A stretch of 5,921 nt of DNA. It comes from Alphaproteobacteria bacterium. Lineage in GTDB: Bacteria > Pseudomonadota > Alphaproteobacteria > UBA9219. The position numbers and the translations under genes are program-made. The notes below the pieces were generated by a model. It worked only from the letters and a program-made list of their open reading frames with translations. It was not told the DNA's origin and made no database searches. The stretch lies in NCBI GenBank assembly GCA_028865155.1, contig JAGWKW010000088.1, positions 1 to 5,921 of the forward strand. The letters are read 5' to 3'. How positions within the stretch are numbered: position 1 is the first letter of the stretch; each line of letters starts with the position of its first letter. This document shows positions 1 to 5,031 of this stretch, in pieces.

Positions 1-162
1 ATCTATCAAGGGCCAAGCGACAGCCGCCGCCCCGACGACCCCAAGAGTACTCGCTGCATAGGTGAGGAAAGTCCGGCGGGTTCCGCCGCCCTTACTTTCT
101 TTTCCCCCGGCACAAGCGCACTGGCAGCCGCAACCTTCTTGATCTTTCGACGATTCCATCAT
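1..162 (-). CDS. petA: Rieske iron-sulfur subunit of cytochrome bc1 complex, N-terminal fragment
   Basis: The frame is open from an ATG at 160-162 to the left edge and gives 54 residues; the 2Fe-2S domain lies outside the window. Residues 28-35 read TRRTFLTY, a twin-arginine motif, followed by a Gly/Ala-rich membrane anchor (about 36-50) and AWPLID. This is the classic start of a bacterial Rieske subunit, which carries electrons from ubiquinol to cytochrome c1 on the periplasmic face and is inserted by the Tat pathway. A second ATG follows immediately (157-159). The purine-rich GGGTGGGGGA just before the ATGs serves as the ribosome binding site and suits either. The cytochrome c gene ends 30 bases upstream on the same strand, so the two are probably cotranscribed, with petB/petC expected beyond the edge. 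Odd: residues 10-20 are GCGCQCACAGG, four alternating cysteines ahead of the RR motif, on what should be the cytoplasmic side. Identification rests on the N-terminus only. Confidence 0.82.
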   Translation of the reverse strand, partial: MMESSKDQEGCGCQCACAGGKESKGGGTRRTFLTYAASTLGVVGAAAVAWPLID

Positions 163-171
163 TCCCCCACC

Positions 172-188
172 CGGCCGCCAAGCGGCCG
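172..188 (-). other. Intercistronic hairpin between cytochrome c and petA
   Basis: A perfect 7-bp GC stem (CGGCCGC at 172-178 paired with GCGGCCG at 182-188) closes a 3-nt loop. It lies after the cytochrome c stop codon and directly before the petA Shine-Dalgarno sequence, and does not cover the latter. No T-run follows, so it is not a conventional terminator. It may stabilise the upstream cytochrome c message or modulate petA translation; that role is inference. Confidence 0.45.
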
Positions 189-192
189 CAAC

Positions 193-576
193 TTACTTCT
201 TGGCGCCCAGGCTCTTGAGATACGCGATAACATCGGCCCGCTTCTGCGGATCGGTGACTCTGATCGTCATGCGCGCACCAGGGATGAGCTGGCTAGGCCC
301 TGACAGCCATTTGTCGAGCGTCTCGTCGTTCCATACGATCTTGGAAGACTTGACTCCCGGTGAGTAATTGAACCCTGCCGCCGTTCCGGCCTTGCGGCCA
401 TACACGCCGTCGAGGACGGGGCCGATCTTGTTATGATCCAGAGAATGGCAGAGATGACAGGTCTGCTCGAACACTGCATGCCCGTTGGAAACATTGCCGA
501 CAAGCGCGGCCGCTTGCGCGTGCCCGGCGGTTATGGACGCTGCAACCATGGCTGCAAGAAAGGCGTATTTTTTCAT
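193..576 (-). CDS. Periplasmic class I monoheme cytochrome c (mitochondrial/c2 type)
   Basis: A 127-residue secreted cytochrome that should shuttle electrons in the periplasm, most likely between the bc1 complex and a terminal oxidase or other partner. A signal peptide spans about residues 1-23 (KK, hydrophobic core, AQA/AAA cleavage region). The heme site CHLCH is at 40-44, with His44 as proximal ligand. IGPVLDGVYGRKAG at 51-64 is the conserved mitochondrial-type loop, NYSPGVK follows at 70-76, PGARM at 99-103 supplies the distal ligand Met103, and the C-terminal helix RADVIAYLKSL (113-123) is typical. Mature length near 104 residues is normal for cytochrome c. The ATG at 574-576 is preceded by GGAAAA at a spacing of 4-8 bases, a modest Shine-Dalgarno sequence. 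It is followed by petA on the same strand and preceded by the cytochrome-porin gene. The neighbourhood suggests it belongs to the bc1 branch and could also accept electrons from the cytochrome-porin. Family call is secure; partner assignment is inferred. Confidence 0.93.
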   Translation of the reverse strand: MKKYAFLAAMVAASITAGHAQAAALVGNVSNGHAVFEQTCHLCHSLDHNKIGPVLDGVYGRKAGTAAGFNYSPGVKSSKIVWNDETLDKWLSGPSQLIPGARMTIRVTDPQKRADVIAYLKSLGAKK

Positions 577-601
577 GCGATTTTCCAGTCAATAGAGGGT
601 G

Positions 602-656
602 GGGAACAAAGCGGACCAGAACGCAGCTTCCTGAAGAAAACCTTGTTCTGATCCGC
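602..656 (-). terminator. Stem-loop downstream of the cytochrome-porin gene, terminator or attenuator
   Basis: GCGGACCAGAAC (611-622) pairs with GTTCTGATCCGC (645-656). The one mismatch on the plus strand becomes a U-G wobble in minus-strand RNA, so the transcript of the cytochrome-porin gene can form a continuous 12-bp helix. The 22-nt loop contains a small inner CTTC/GAAG stem. In minus orientation the helix is followed by TTTGTTCCCC, a short imperfect T-run, starting 22 bases after the stop codon. The wobble and the T-run both favour action on the minus strand. Only 25 bases separate it from the next gene, so it may be leaky or act as a processing site. Confidence 0.6.
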
Positions 657-678
657 CGGACAACAGAATAAACGACTA

Positions 679-2025
679 TTACTTACCTTCGTAGAATGGC
701 GCGACAGGATCAAGCGTCAGCCAAAGGTTGAGGAACACGGTATTGTTATCCGAAGCATTGGTTGATGTACCATTATACTGCGTATAACCCGTGTATTGCA
801 AGGCGACCCGGCCATTGAACCAAGGCATCGGCGAATCGGCTTTGCCGAAGGGAACATAGGCCAGCTCGGCCGTGAACCCTTCGCTGTTCGGGCTGGACAG
901 GCTGTCGACAGCGTCGGCGCTGCCCGTCGTCTTGAAATATTGGAGAGACGGCGTCCAAGTGTTCTTGTAGCTGTACGACACGTCGGCCTTGAACTGGTTG
1001 AGGTATTGATCCGTGTTGGCCGACCCGGCAAGAGTAGCCTTAAGATTTCTGTCCTCATGCATATAGCTCATATGCGCCGACACGAAGTTGTCGGGATCGG
1101 CGTGCCACTGATAGGTCGCGTCCACCGCATTGTCGACATAATGATCCGTTCCGCCCGACGTCACGCCGCTGGGATACACATTGGCCGTCAGGCCGTAGGT
1201 GCCGATTTCGAAATAATGGGCGTCGTTGAAATCATGCTGCAAGGCGACGCGCCAGTATGGGATAAGGCCTTGATAGGTATTGGTTCCGTTGATGCCTTCC
1301 CCAAGCGTATTGCGGATGTTCCCGCTCAGCCCGTGATAGGCGCCGCCTTCGACATAAACCATGCCGTCGATGTCGGCATAGGCAGTCGTTCCCAGAACCT
1401 GCTGATTCAGGCCGTCGCTGCCGATCAGCGGCGACGCCGAAGGCGTGTTCGCCAACGCAGAAGAGGAATAGGGGAAGCCCCATGCGGGAGTCGTATTCCA
1501 CAAATCCTGAACCGTCGGCGTATTGTTCAGCGACACGCCCGCAACGACATCCTGTCCTGCGATCGTGAACGGGTGCGCATAGCGTATATCGGCGTTATCC
1601 CACGCGAAGGAGTTGGCGACGCCGTCATAAGTCGCCTGGATAAACGCCCCGGCATGCTCGGTCAAAGCGCCGGCATAGAAAGCCGAAATCTGGTCGAGCG
1701 AGAAATTGTTGTTGGGGCCGAAACCGTGAGTCGGCGACGAATTGTCTTTCTTGGTGTTCGTAAAAGACGATTGCAGCATCAAAGATACTGGCAGGCCATG
1801 CTTGTTCCCATCGGTCATCGTGTAACCGTTGAGCTTGAAGTCGCGGCCGAAAGGCGTGAGCTGCGGGCCGAACGCGCCGACATGGCATGCTGCGCAAGGC
1901 TGGCCGGTCTGCGTCGCAAAACTGGGAACGGCATGCGCAACCCCCGGCGATACTAAAAAGCCTCCCATAATGGCGGCAACGGTGTATCCGATTTTTTTCA
2001 GAGAGTGGGGGGTTTTGCGAGACAT
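679..2025 (-). CDS. Outer-membrane fused monoheme cytochrome-porin, Cyc2-like
   Basis: A 448-residue exported protein. A signal peptide covers about residues 1-32 (KK, hydrophobic stretch, ending AHA). The mature N-terminus carries one heme site, CAACH at 44-48, inside the conserved stretch PSFATQTGQPC (34-44) and QLTPFGRDFKLNGY (55-68). The rest has no second CxxCH. It is rich in alternating polar/aromatic segments, Asn/Gly/Thr turns and Tyr/Trp residues, as expected of a transmembrane beta-barrel, ending in the strand NTVFLNLWLTL (428-438). This one-heme-plus-barrel plan and length match the fused cytochrome-porins, of which Cyc2 moves electrons from extracellular Fe(II) across the outer membrane. 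Canonical Cyc2 heme regions, as I recall them, have FP-x-L where this protein has GAFGPQL, so it may belong to a related subfamily with another donor. AGGAAG lies 7 bases before the ATG. A hairpin follows the gene, then the soluble cytochrome c and petA. An FNR/FixK-type promoter precedes it. Domain plan is well supported; iron oxidation is only a hypothesis. Confidence 0.78.
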   Translation of the reverse strand: MSRKTPHSLKKIGYTVAAIMGGFLVSPGVAHAVPSFATQTGQPCAACHVGAFGPQLTPFGRDFKLNGYTMTDGNKHGLPVSLMLQSSFTNTKKDNSSPTHGFGPNNNFSLDQISAFYAGALTEHAGAFIQATYDGVANSFAWDNADIRYAHPFTIAGQDVVAGVSLNNTPTVQDLWNTTPAWGFPYSSSALANTPSASPLIGSDGLNQQVLGTTAYADIDGMVYVEGGAYHGLSGNIRNTLGEGINGTNTYQGLIPYWRVALQHDFNDAHYFEIGTYGLTANVYPSGVTSGGTDHYVDNAVDATYQWHADPDNFVSAHMSYMHEDRNLKATLAGSANTDQYLNQFKADVSYSYKNTWTPSLQYFKTTGSADAVDSLSSPNSEGFTAELAYVPFGKADSPMPWFNGRVALQYTGYTQYNGTSTNASDNNTVFLNLWLTLDPVAPFYEGK

Positions 2026-2118
2026 GTCTGCGCTTCCTATGGTTGGTGAGACGAGGGAAAAACCAGCTTGCCAAGCCCGAGCCTTTATTTTGAGACTCTG
2101 AACTCGCGAAGCAGAACC

Positions 2119-2125
2119 ATTTATC
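2119..2125 (-). promoter_or_regulatory. Candidate -10 element for the cytochrome-porin gene
   Basis: In minus orientation this reads GATAAAT, an acceptable -10 match. It would place transcription start at about 2112-2113, giving a leader of roughly 88 bases. That start puts the FNR/FixK box centre 41.5 or 40.5 bases upstream, which is the class II activator geometry. Predicted from sequence only. Confidence 0.4.
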
Positions 2126-2146
2126 CCGAAGGACGCACAATCTTTC

Positions 2147-2160
2147 TTGATTCATGTCAA
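2147..2160. promoter_or_regulatory. FNR/FixK-type binding site
   Basis: TTGATTCATGTCAA is a full match to the TTGA-N6-TCAA palindrome of FixK/FNR-family regulators and differs at one position from the FNR consensus TTGAT-N4-ATCAA. It lies in the divergent region, 121 bases before the cytochrome-porin start codon. Its centre (2153.5) is well placed for activating that gene. For ccmDE the equivalent position shows no -10 element. Such sites give low-oxygen control, or dissimilatory control through other CRP/FNR-family members. Confidence 0.6.
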
Positions 2161-2333
2161 GACTGTCAAACCTCTTGGCTGCTTCCGCCGAAACTGTCGG
2201 GCACTGTCACATGACTGCAACAATGAGAGGTACATAGGTATTCTTTGTTTTCCCCTATATGACAACCGCCTGCAGGCAATGGCGACTTTTTTATGCTTCT
2301 CAAGCGGGAAAAAAGAAACTAGAAACGCTTTCC

Positions 2334-2492
2334 ATGTTCCCATGGATTCATCACCCCCATGCCGATTATGTGCTTGCCGCCTATACCATAGCGGCAGCCG
2401 CCCTTTTTCTGATCGGCGTCTTTTCCATAACGGCGTATCATCGCCGGAAAAAAGAATGGGAAAAACTGGAAACCAGATCCCATGACGCCTAA
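2334..2492 (+). CDS. ccmD: Heme exporter protein CcmD
   Basis: A 52-residue single-pass inner-membrane protein that stabilises the CcmABC complex and helps release heme-loaded CcmE. The conserved pattern is visible: HADYVLAAYTIAAA at 9-22, one transmembrane helix (about 12-34), then a basic, charged cytoplasmic tail HRRKKEWEKLE (36-46). The frame remains open upstream to an ATG at 2259, but those 25 extra residues look unlike CcmD, so the ATG at 2334 is preferred even though its Shine-Dalgarno sequence is weak. Its last 11 bases overlap the start of ccmE in another frame, implying translational coupling. It is unusual that ccmD sits with ccmE on the strand opposite to ccmABC, since ccmC and ccmD normally follow each other. 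Confidence 0.85.
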   Translation: MFPWIHHPHADYVLAAYTIAAAALFLIGVFSITAYHRRKKEWEKLETRSHDA

Positions 2493-2913
2493 ACGGACCC
2501 GTCTTTCTGTCGTGCTGATTCTCCTGGCCGGCGCCGGGCTTGCGACTTTTTTGACCGCCAAAGCGCTCGGCAACAACCTGTCTTATTTCCGCACACCAAC
2601 CCAGGTCGTAACCGGCGCATATCCTGAAAAAAACAGCGGCCGCTCTTTCCGGCTCGGCGGCTTGGTCGAAAAAGGCAGCGTCGTCCGCAACGGCATCTCG
2701 CTCGATTTCAAAATCACGGATCTGAAAAACGAAATCGCCGTTCATTACGAGGGCGTTGTGCCCGATCTTTTCCGTGCAGGCCAAGGCGTTATCGTCGAAG
2801 GGAAAGTAGGCAAGTCAGGCGTTTTTCAGGCCAGCGTTCTGCTCGCCAAGCACGACGCCAAATATATGCCGCCTGAAGTCAAGGACGAGTTGAAAAAGGC
2901 GGGGCACGTTTAA
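2482..2913 (+). CDS. ccmE: Cytochrome c-type biogenesis heme chaperone CcmE
   Basis: A 143-residue periplasmic heme chaperone anchored by one N-terminal helix (about residues 8-28). It binds heme covalently after CcmC presents it and hands it to the CcmFH ligase, which is not in this window. The heme-attachment motif LLAKHDAKYMPPE is at 120-132, with His124 as the covalent ligand and Tyr128 as the usual axial ligand. Upstream, FRLGGLVEKGSV (56-67) and the EGVVPDLFRAGQGVIVEG stretch (90-107) are typical of the OB-fold core. Length is normal. The ATG at 2482 lies within the end of ccmD. The stop codon is two bases from the stop of ccmC, which comes from the other strand, and there is no room for a terminator between them. 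Confidence 0.95.
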   Translation: MTPKRTRLSVVLILLAGAGLATFLTAKALGNNLSYFRTPTQVVTGAYPEKNSGRSFRLGGLVEKGSVVRNGISLDFKITDLKNEIAVHYEGVVPDLFRAGQGVIVEGKVGKSGVFQASVLLAKHDAKYMPPEVKDELKKAGHV

Positions 2914-2915
2914 GA

Positions 2916-3635
2916 TTATTCTTCGTCGCGCGCGCGTTCGATTCTCCGCGCCAGCAATTCCGTTTTCATGCGCAGCATAACGAGGAGGGCGGCGTAGAAA
3001 CAGAAGCCCAGCGCCATGATCAACAAAGGCCGCAGCATCGAATCCGCGATCGACGGGCCGCCGGGGCGGAAAAAAGTTTCGCCCTGATGCAGCGTGTGCC
3101 ACCACTTCACCGAAAATTTGATGATCGGGATATTGACGGCACCGACCAGAAGCAAGATCGCCCCTGCCCTGCTGCCGCGAAAATCGTCATCGAAGGAATG
3201 GCGCAATGCCATGTAGCCGCAATAAAGGAAGAACAGAATCAGCACGCTCGTCAGCCGCGCGTCCCAGACCCACCACGTGCCCCATGTCGGTTCGCCCCAC
3301 AGGCTTCCGGTGACAAGGCATAAAGCGACGAACACTGCGCCGACAGGCGCGGCGGCGACGCAGAAAATATCCGCCATCGCCGGGTTGGACACGAAGCCTA
3401 TGGCGGCAACCGCAGCCATGGCGACATATATCCCCATACCGATCATGGCGGATGGAACATGGATATACATGATGCGCACGGTTTCGCCTTGCTGATAGTC
3501 GGGCGGCGAATTGAAAAGGGCATAGTAAAGCCCGATGGCGAAAGCCAGAACGGCGCCCCCCGCGCATAAAGGCAACGCCTTGTCGGCGAACCGGTTGAAG
3601 GCCGGCGGGCTTATAAGCTTCCACATCATTTTCAT
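2916..3635 (-). CDS. ccmC: Heme exporter/handling protein CcmC
   Basis: A 239-residue polytopic inner-membrane protein that presents heme to CcmE. The tryptophan-rich heme-binding signature WGTWWVWDARLT is at 118-129. The two conserved periplasmic histidines that ligate heme are His59 (YIHVPSA) and His183 (WWHTLHQG). Six hydrophobic segments are visible, and length is typical. The start is the ATG at 3633-3635, which overlaps the ccmB stop as ATGA. GGAGG stands about 7 bases before it, clearly deciding this start over the two ATGs two and three codons later. The frame stays open well upstream of this point, but that stretch merely shadows ccmB. The tail is acidic/basic (RRIERARDEE). Confidence 0.96.
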   Translation of the reverse strand: MKMMWKLISPPAFNRFADKALPLCAGGAVLAFAIGLYYALFNSPPDYQQGETVRIMYIHVPSAMIGMGIYVAMAAVAAIGFVSNPAMADIFCVAAAPVGAVFVALCLVTGSLWGEPTWGTWWVWDARLTSVLILFFLYCGYMALRHSFDDDFRGSRAGAILLLVGAVNIPIIKFSVKWWHTLHQGETFFRPGGPSIADSMLRPLLIMALGFCFYAALLVMLRMKTELLARRIERARDEE

Positions 3636-4297
3636 CCTTGCCCTCCGCGAAGTGCGGCCGCGATGATGAACGGGGCCGCCGATAAAAGCAACGCCTCGAT
3701 CGCTGCCATGAAAAGTAACGGCTGCGCATACGGCGCGCCCATCGAAGCCGCGTCGCAAGCCGACACAGCGAAAATCAGCACGGGAATAAAAAGCGGCGCG
3801 AGCAGCAAAGTGATCAGCGCGGCGTTGCGCGCAAGCCCTATCGTGATCGCGCCCGCGATGCCGCCCAGCAACCCCAGAGTCGGAATGCCGAGAAAAAAGG
3901 TCGCGATCAGCGCCGGCAGCACGCTCGCCTTCAGCCCTAGCAAAAGCGCGGCGGGAAACACGATCACGACCAGCGCGCCGAGCATGGCGAGGATTTGCGC
4001 GAAGACCTTGACGAAGGCCAGCAGTTCGAGCGGCACCGGCGATGTCAGCAGCATGTCGAGCGTTCCGTCGCGCGCATCCTGCACGAACAGCCGGTCGATC
4101 GACAGAAGGCTCATCAACAGTGCCGCGATCCAGATAAGCCCGGGCGCAAGCCGGCTTAAAATCGCCGGGTCGGGGCCCAGCGCGAACGGCGTCAGAACGA
4201 TGACGATGATGAAGAAAAGAACAAGCGACGCCCATTCGGCCGACTGGCGGATTTGCAACCTTAGCTCGTGATACAGAAGCGTAAGAATATTCGTCAC
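3632..4297 (-). CDS. ccmB: Heme exporter protein CcmB
   Basis: A 221-residue inner-membrane protein, the membrane subunit of the CcmAB ABC transporter that drives release of heme-loaded CcmE from CcmC. About six hydrophobic helices are visible. The family landmarks are LAPGLIWIAALLMSLLSIDRL (about 50-70), followed by DARDGTLDMLLTSPVPLE (74-91), where the cytoplasmic loop contacts the ATPase. The start codon is GTG (4295-4297), overlapping the ccmA stop as GTGA. No ATG lies near the expected N-terminus, and the resulting length fits the family, so GTG is chosen. The 3' end overlaps ccmC by 4 bases. All three genes appear translationally coupled. Confidence 0.94.
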   Translation of the reverse strand: MTNILTLLYHELRLQIRQSAEWASLVLFFIIVIVLTPFALGPDPAILSRLAPGLIWIAALLMSLLSIDRLFVQDARDGTLDMLLTSPVPLELLAFVKVFAQILAMLGALVVIVFPAALLLGLKASVLPALIATFFLGIPTLGLLGGIAGAITIGLARNAALITLLLAPLFIPVLIFAVSACDAASMGAPYAQPLLFMAAIEALLLSAAPFIIAAALRGGQG

Positions 4298-4905
4298 CGC
4301 CCAGCCTCCATCTTCAGAAACTGCGCGCCTTTCAGGTCGAATGGGTCATGCGTCGCGGCGATAACGATGCCTCCTTTTGCGGCATGCGCATCGATCATTT
4401 TGCCGAGCATCCCGCGCCCTGCCGCATCGAGCGACGTCAAAGGCTCGTCGAGCAGCCATAACGGCGCATCATGCAGCGCAAGCCGCGCGAGGCTGAGCCG
4501 CTTTTTCTGTCCGGCGGAAAGATTCTGGACCGGCCGGTCGGCCAGTTTCGCAAGCCCAACCGGGCCGAGGCATTGTTCGTCCTCCACGGACGGGCCGCCA
4601 TGCAGCGCGCGCCAATAAGCCAAAGTTTCGCGCACCGTCAATGCGCTCTTAAGGGCATCGACATGGCCTATATAGTGTATCCGCGCGCGATGCGCAGCCG
4701 GGTCGGCATCGATGGCTTCGCCTTGCCAAGTTACCTTGCCTTCCATCGGACCGAGAATTCCGGCCAGGACGCGCAACAGGCTCGACTTGCCGCTGCCGTT
4801 CGGGCCGGTCACAAGCCAGACCATGCCCGGTTCGGCTTCAAGCTCGATTTCACGGAAAACGACACGCCTTGTGCGGCGGCAGGCAAGATTTTGTACCTTT
4901 AGCAT
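4294..4905 (-). CDS. ccmA: Heme exporter ATP-binding protein CcmA
   Basis: A 203-residue ABC ATPase on the cytoplasmic side that powers the CcmABCD complex in cytochrome c maturation. Motifs in order: LACRRTRRVVF (7-17), Walker A GPNGSGKSS (34-42), the CcmA-like YIGHVDALKSALTVRETL (78-95), signature LSAGQKKR (129-136), Walker B LWLLDEP (149-155), D-loop SLD (158-160) and switch His186 (THD). All catalytic residues are intact, and the length is at the short end normal for CcmA. The start ATG at 4903-4905 fits family N-termini (MLKVQNLACRR), yet the nearest clear GGAG lies about 18 bases upstream, too far for a standard ribosome binding site. The iron permease gene ends 126 bases upstream on the same strand. 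It overlaps ccmB by 4 bases. Confidence 0.96.
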   Translation of the reverse strand: MLKVQNLACRRTRRVVFREIELEAEPGMVWLVTGPNGSGKSSLLRVLAGILGPMEGKVTWQGEAIDADPAAHRARIHYIGHVDALKSALTVRETLAYWRALHGGPSVEDEQCLGPVGLAKLADRPVQNLSAGQKKRLSLARLALHDAPLWLLDEPLTSLDAAGRGMLGKMIDAHAAKGGIVIAATHDPFDLKGAQFLKMEAGR

Positions 4906-4930
4906 CCGCGTCTTTTATTTGATCTCCGCT

Positions 4931-4942
4931 CCTTGCACAAGG
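4931..4942. repeat. Short inverted repeat upstream of ccmA
   Basis: CCTTG-CA-CAAGG is a perfect 5-bp inverted repeat with a 2-base spacer, 26 bases before the ccmA start codon. The spacer is too short for an RNA hairpin loop, so if functional it would be a protein-binding site. An arm this short can arise by chance. Confidence 0.25.
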
Positions 4943-4948
4943 CGTTAC

Positions 4949-4981
4949 ATCGGCTTGCCGCCGTTTCAGCGGAAAGCCGAT
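4949..4981. other. Strong stem-loop between iron permease gene and ccmA
   Basis: ATCGGCTT (4949-4956) pairs with AAGCCGAT (4974-4981). After one mismatch the stem continues as CCGC (4958-4961) with GCGG (4969-4972), leaving a 7-base loop. No T-run follows on either strand, so it does not look like a classic intrinsic terminator. It could be an mRNA processing or Rho-associated element that separates permease from ccm expression. Just upstream on the same transcript, GGCGCC occurs at 4987-4992 and again at 5011-5016, giving another possible stem. Confidence 0.5.
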
Positions 4982-5031
4982 CTTGGGGCGCCGACGAATA
5001 TCTTTAAGGGGGCGCCTTTATAGGAACGTGG

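Larger units (their letters stand above)
2026..2333. promoter_or_regulatory. Divergent regulatory region between cytochrome-porin gene and ccmDE
   Basis: These 308 bases contain no convincing gene and must hold the start signals for both flanking transcripts. I see an FNR/FixK box (2147-2160) with a matching -10 for the minus-strand gene. ACTGTC occurs three times (2162, 2193 and 2203), and there is a short palindrome GTCA-CA-TGAC at 2206-2215. GCTTG-C-CAAGC at 2066-2076 lies in the presumed leader of the cytochrome-porin mRNA. On the plus side TATATG at 2256-2261 is a possible -10 for ccmDE, but I find no good -35 in front of it. Confidence 0.6.

Noticed and set aside
796..1956. Long open frame of 386 codons on the plus strand, antisense to the cytochrome-porin gene
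   Set aside because: Arginine-rich composition without domains or signal, fully overlapping a gene with a signal peptide, heme motif and barrel pattern; it reflects codon bias of the real gene.
2256..2261. TATATG as a -10 element for ccmDE
   Set aside because: No acceptable -35 lies 16-18 bases upstream and the FNR/FixK box is not at a fitting distance; mentioned only as a possibility in the regulatory region.
2259..2333. Longer ccmD start at 2259
   Set aside because: The added 25 residues do not resemble CcmD, whose conserved part begins just after the ATG at 2334.
2152..2784. Minus-strand open frame of 210 codons opposite ccmD and ccmE
   Set aside because: It lies opposite two well-recognised genes, has no recognisable motif, and would cover the regulatory region.
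3636..4235. Upstream extension of the ccmC frame, which would give a 439-residue protein
   Set aside because: The extra 200 residues are Arg/Ala/Asp-rich shadow of ccmB. The ATG at 3633-3635 has a good Shine-Dalgarno sequence, overlaps the ccmB stop, and gives normal CcmC length.
4910..4942. Possible ccmA promoter with TTGTGC and an AT-rich ATCAAATAAAAG stretch in minus orientation
   Set aside because: Both boxes match consensus poorly, and the implied leader would be only a few bases long; not reported as a feature.
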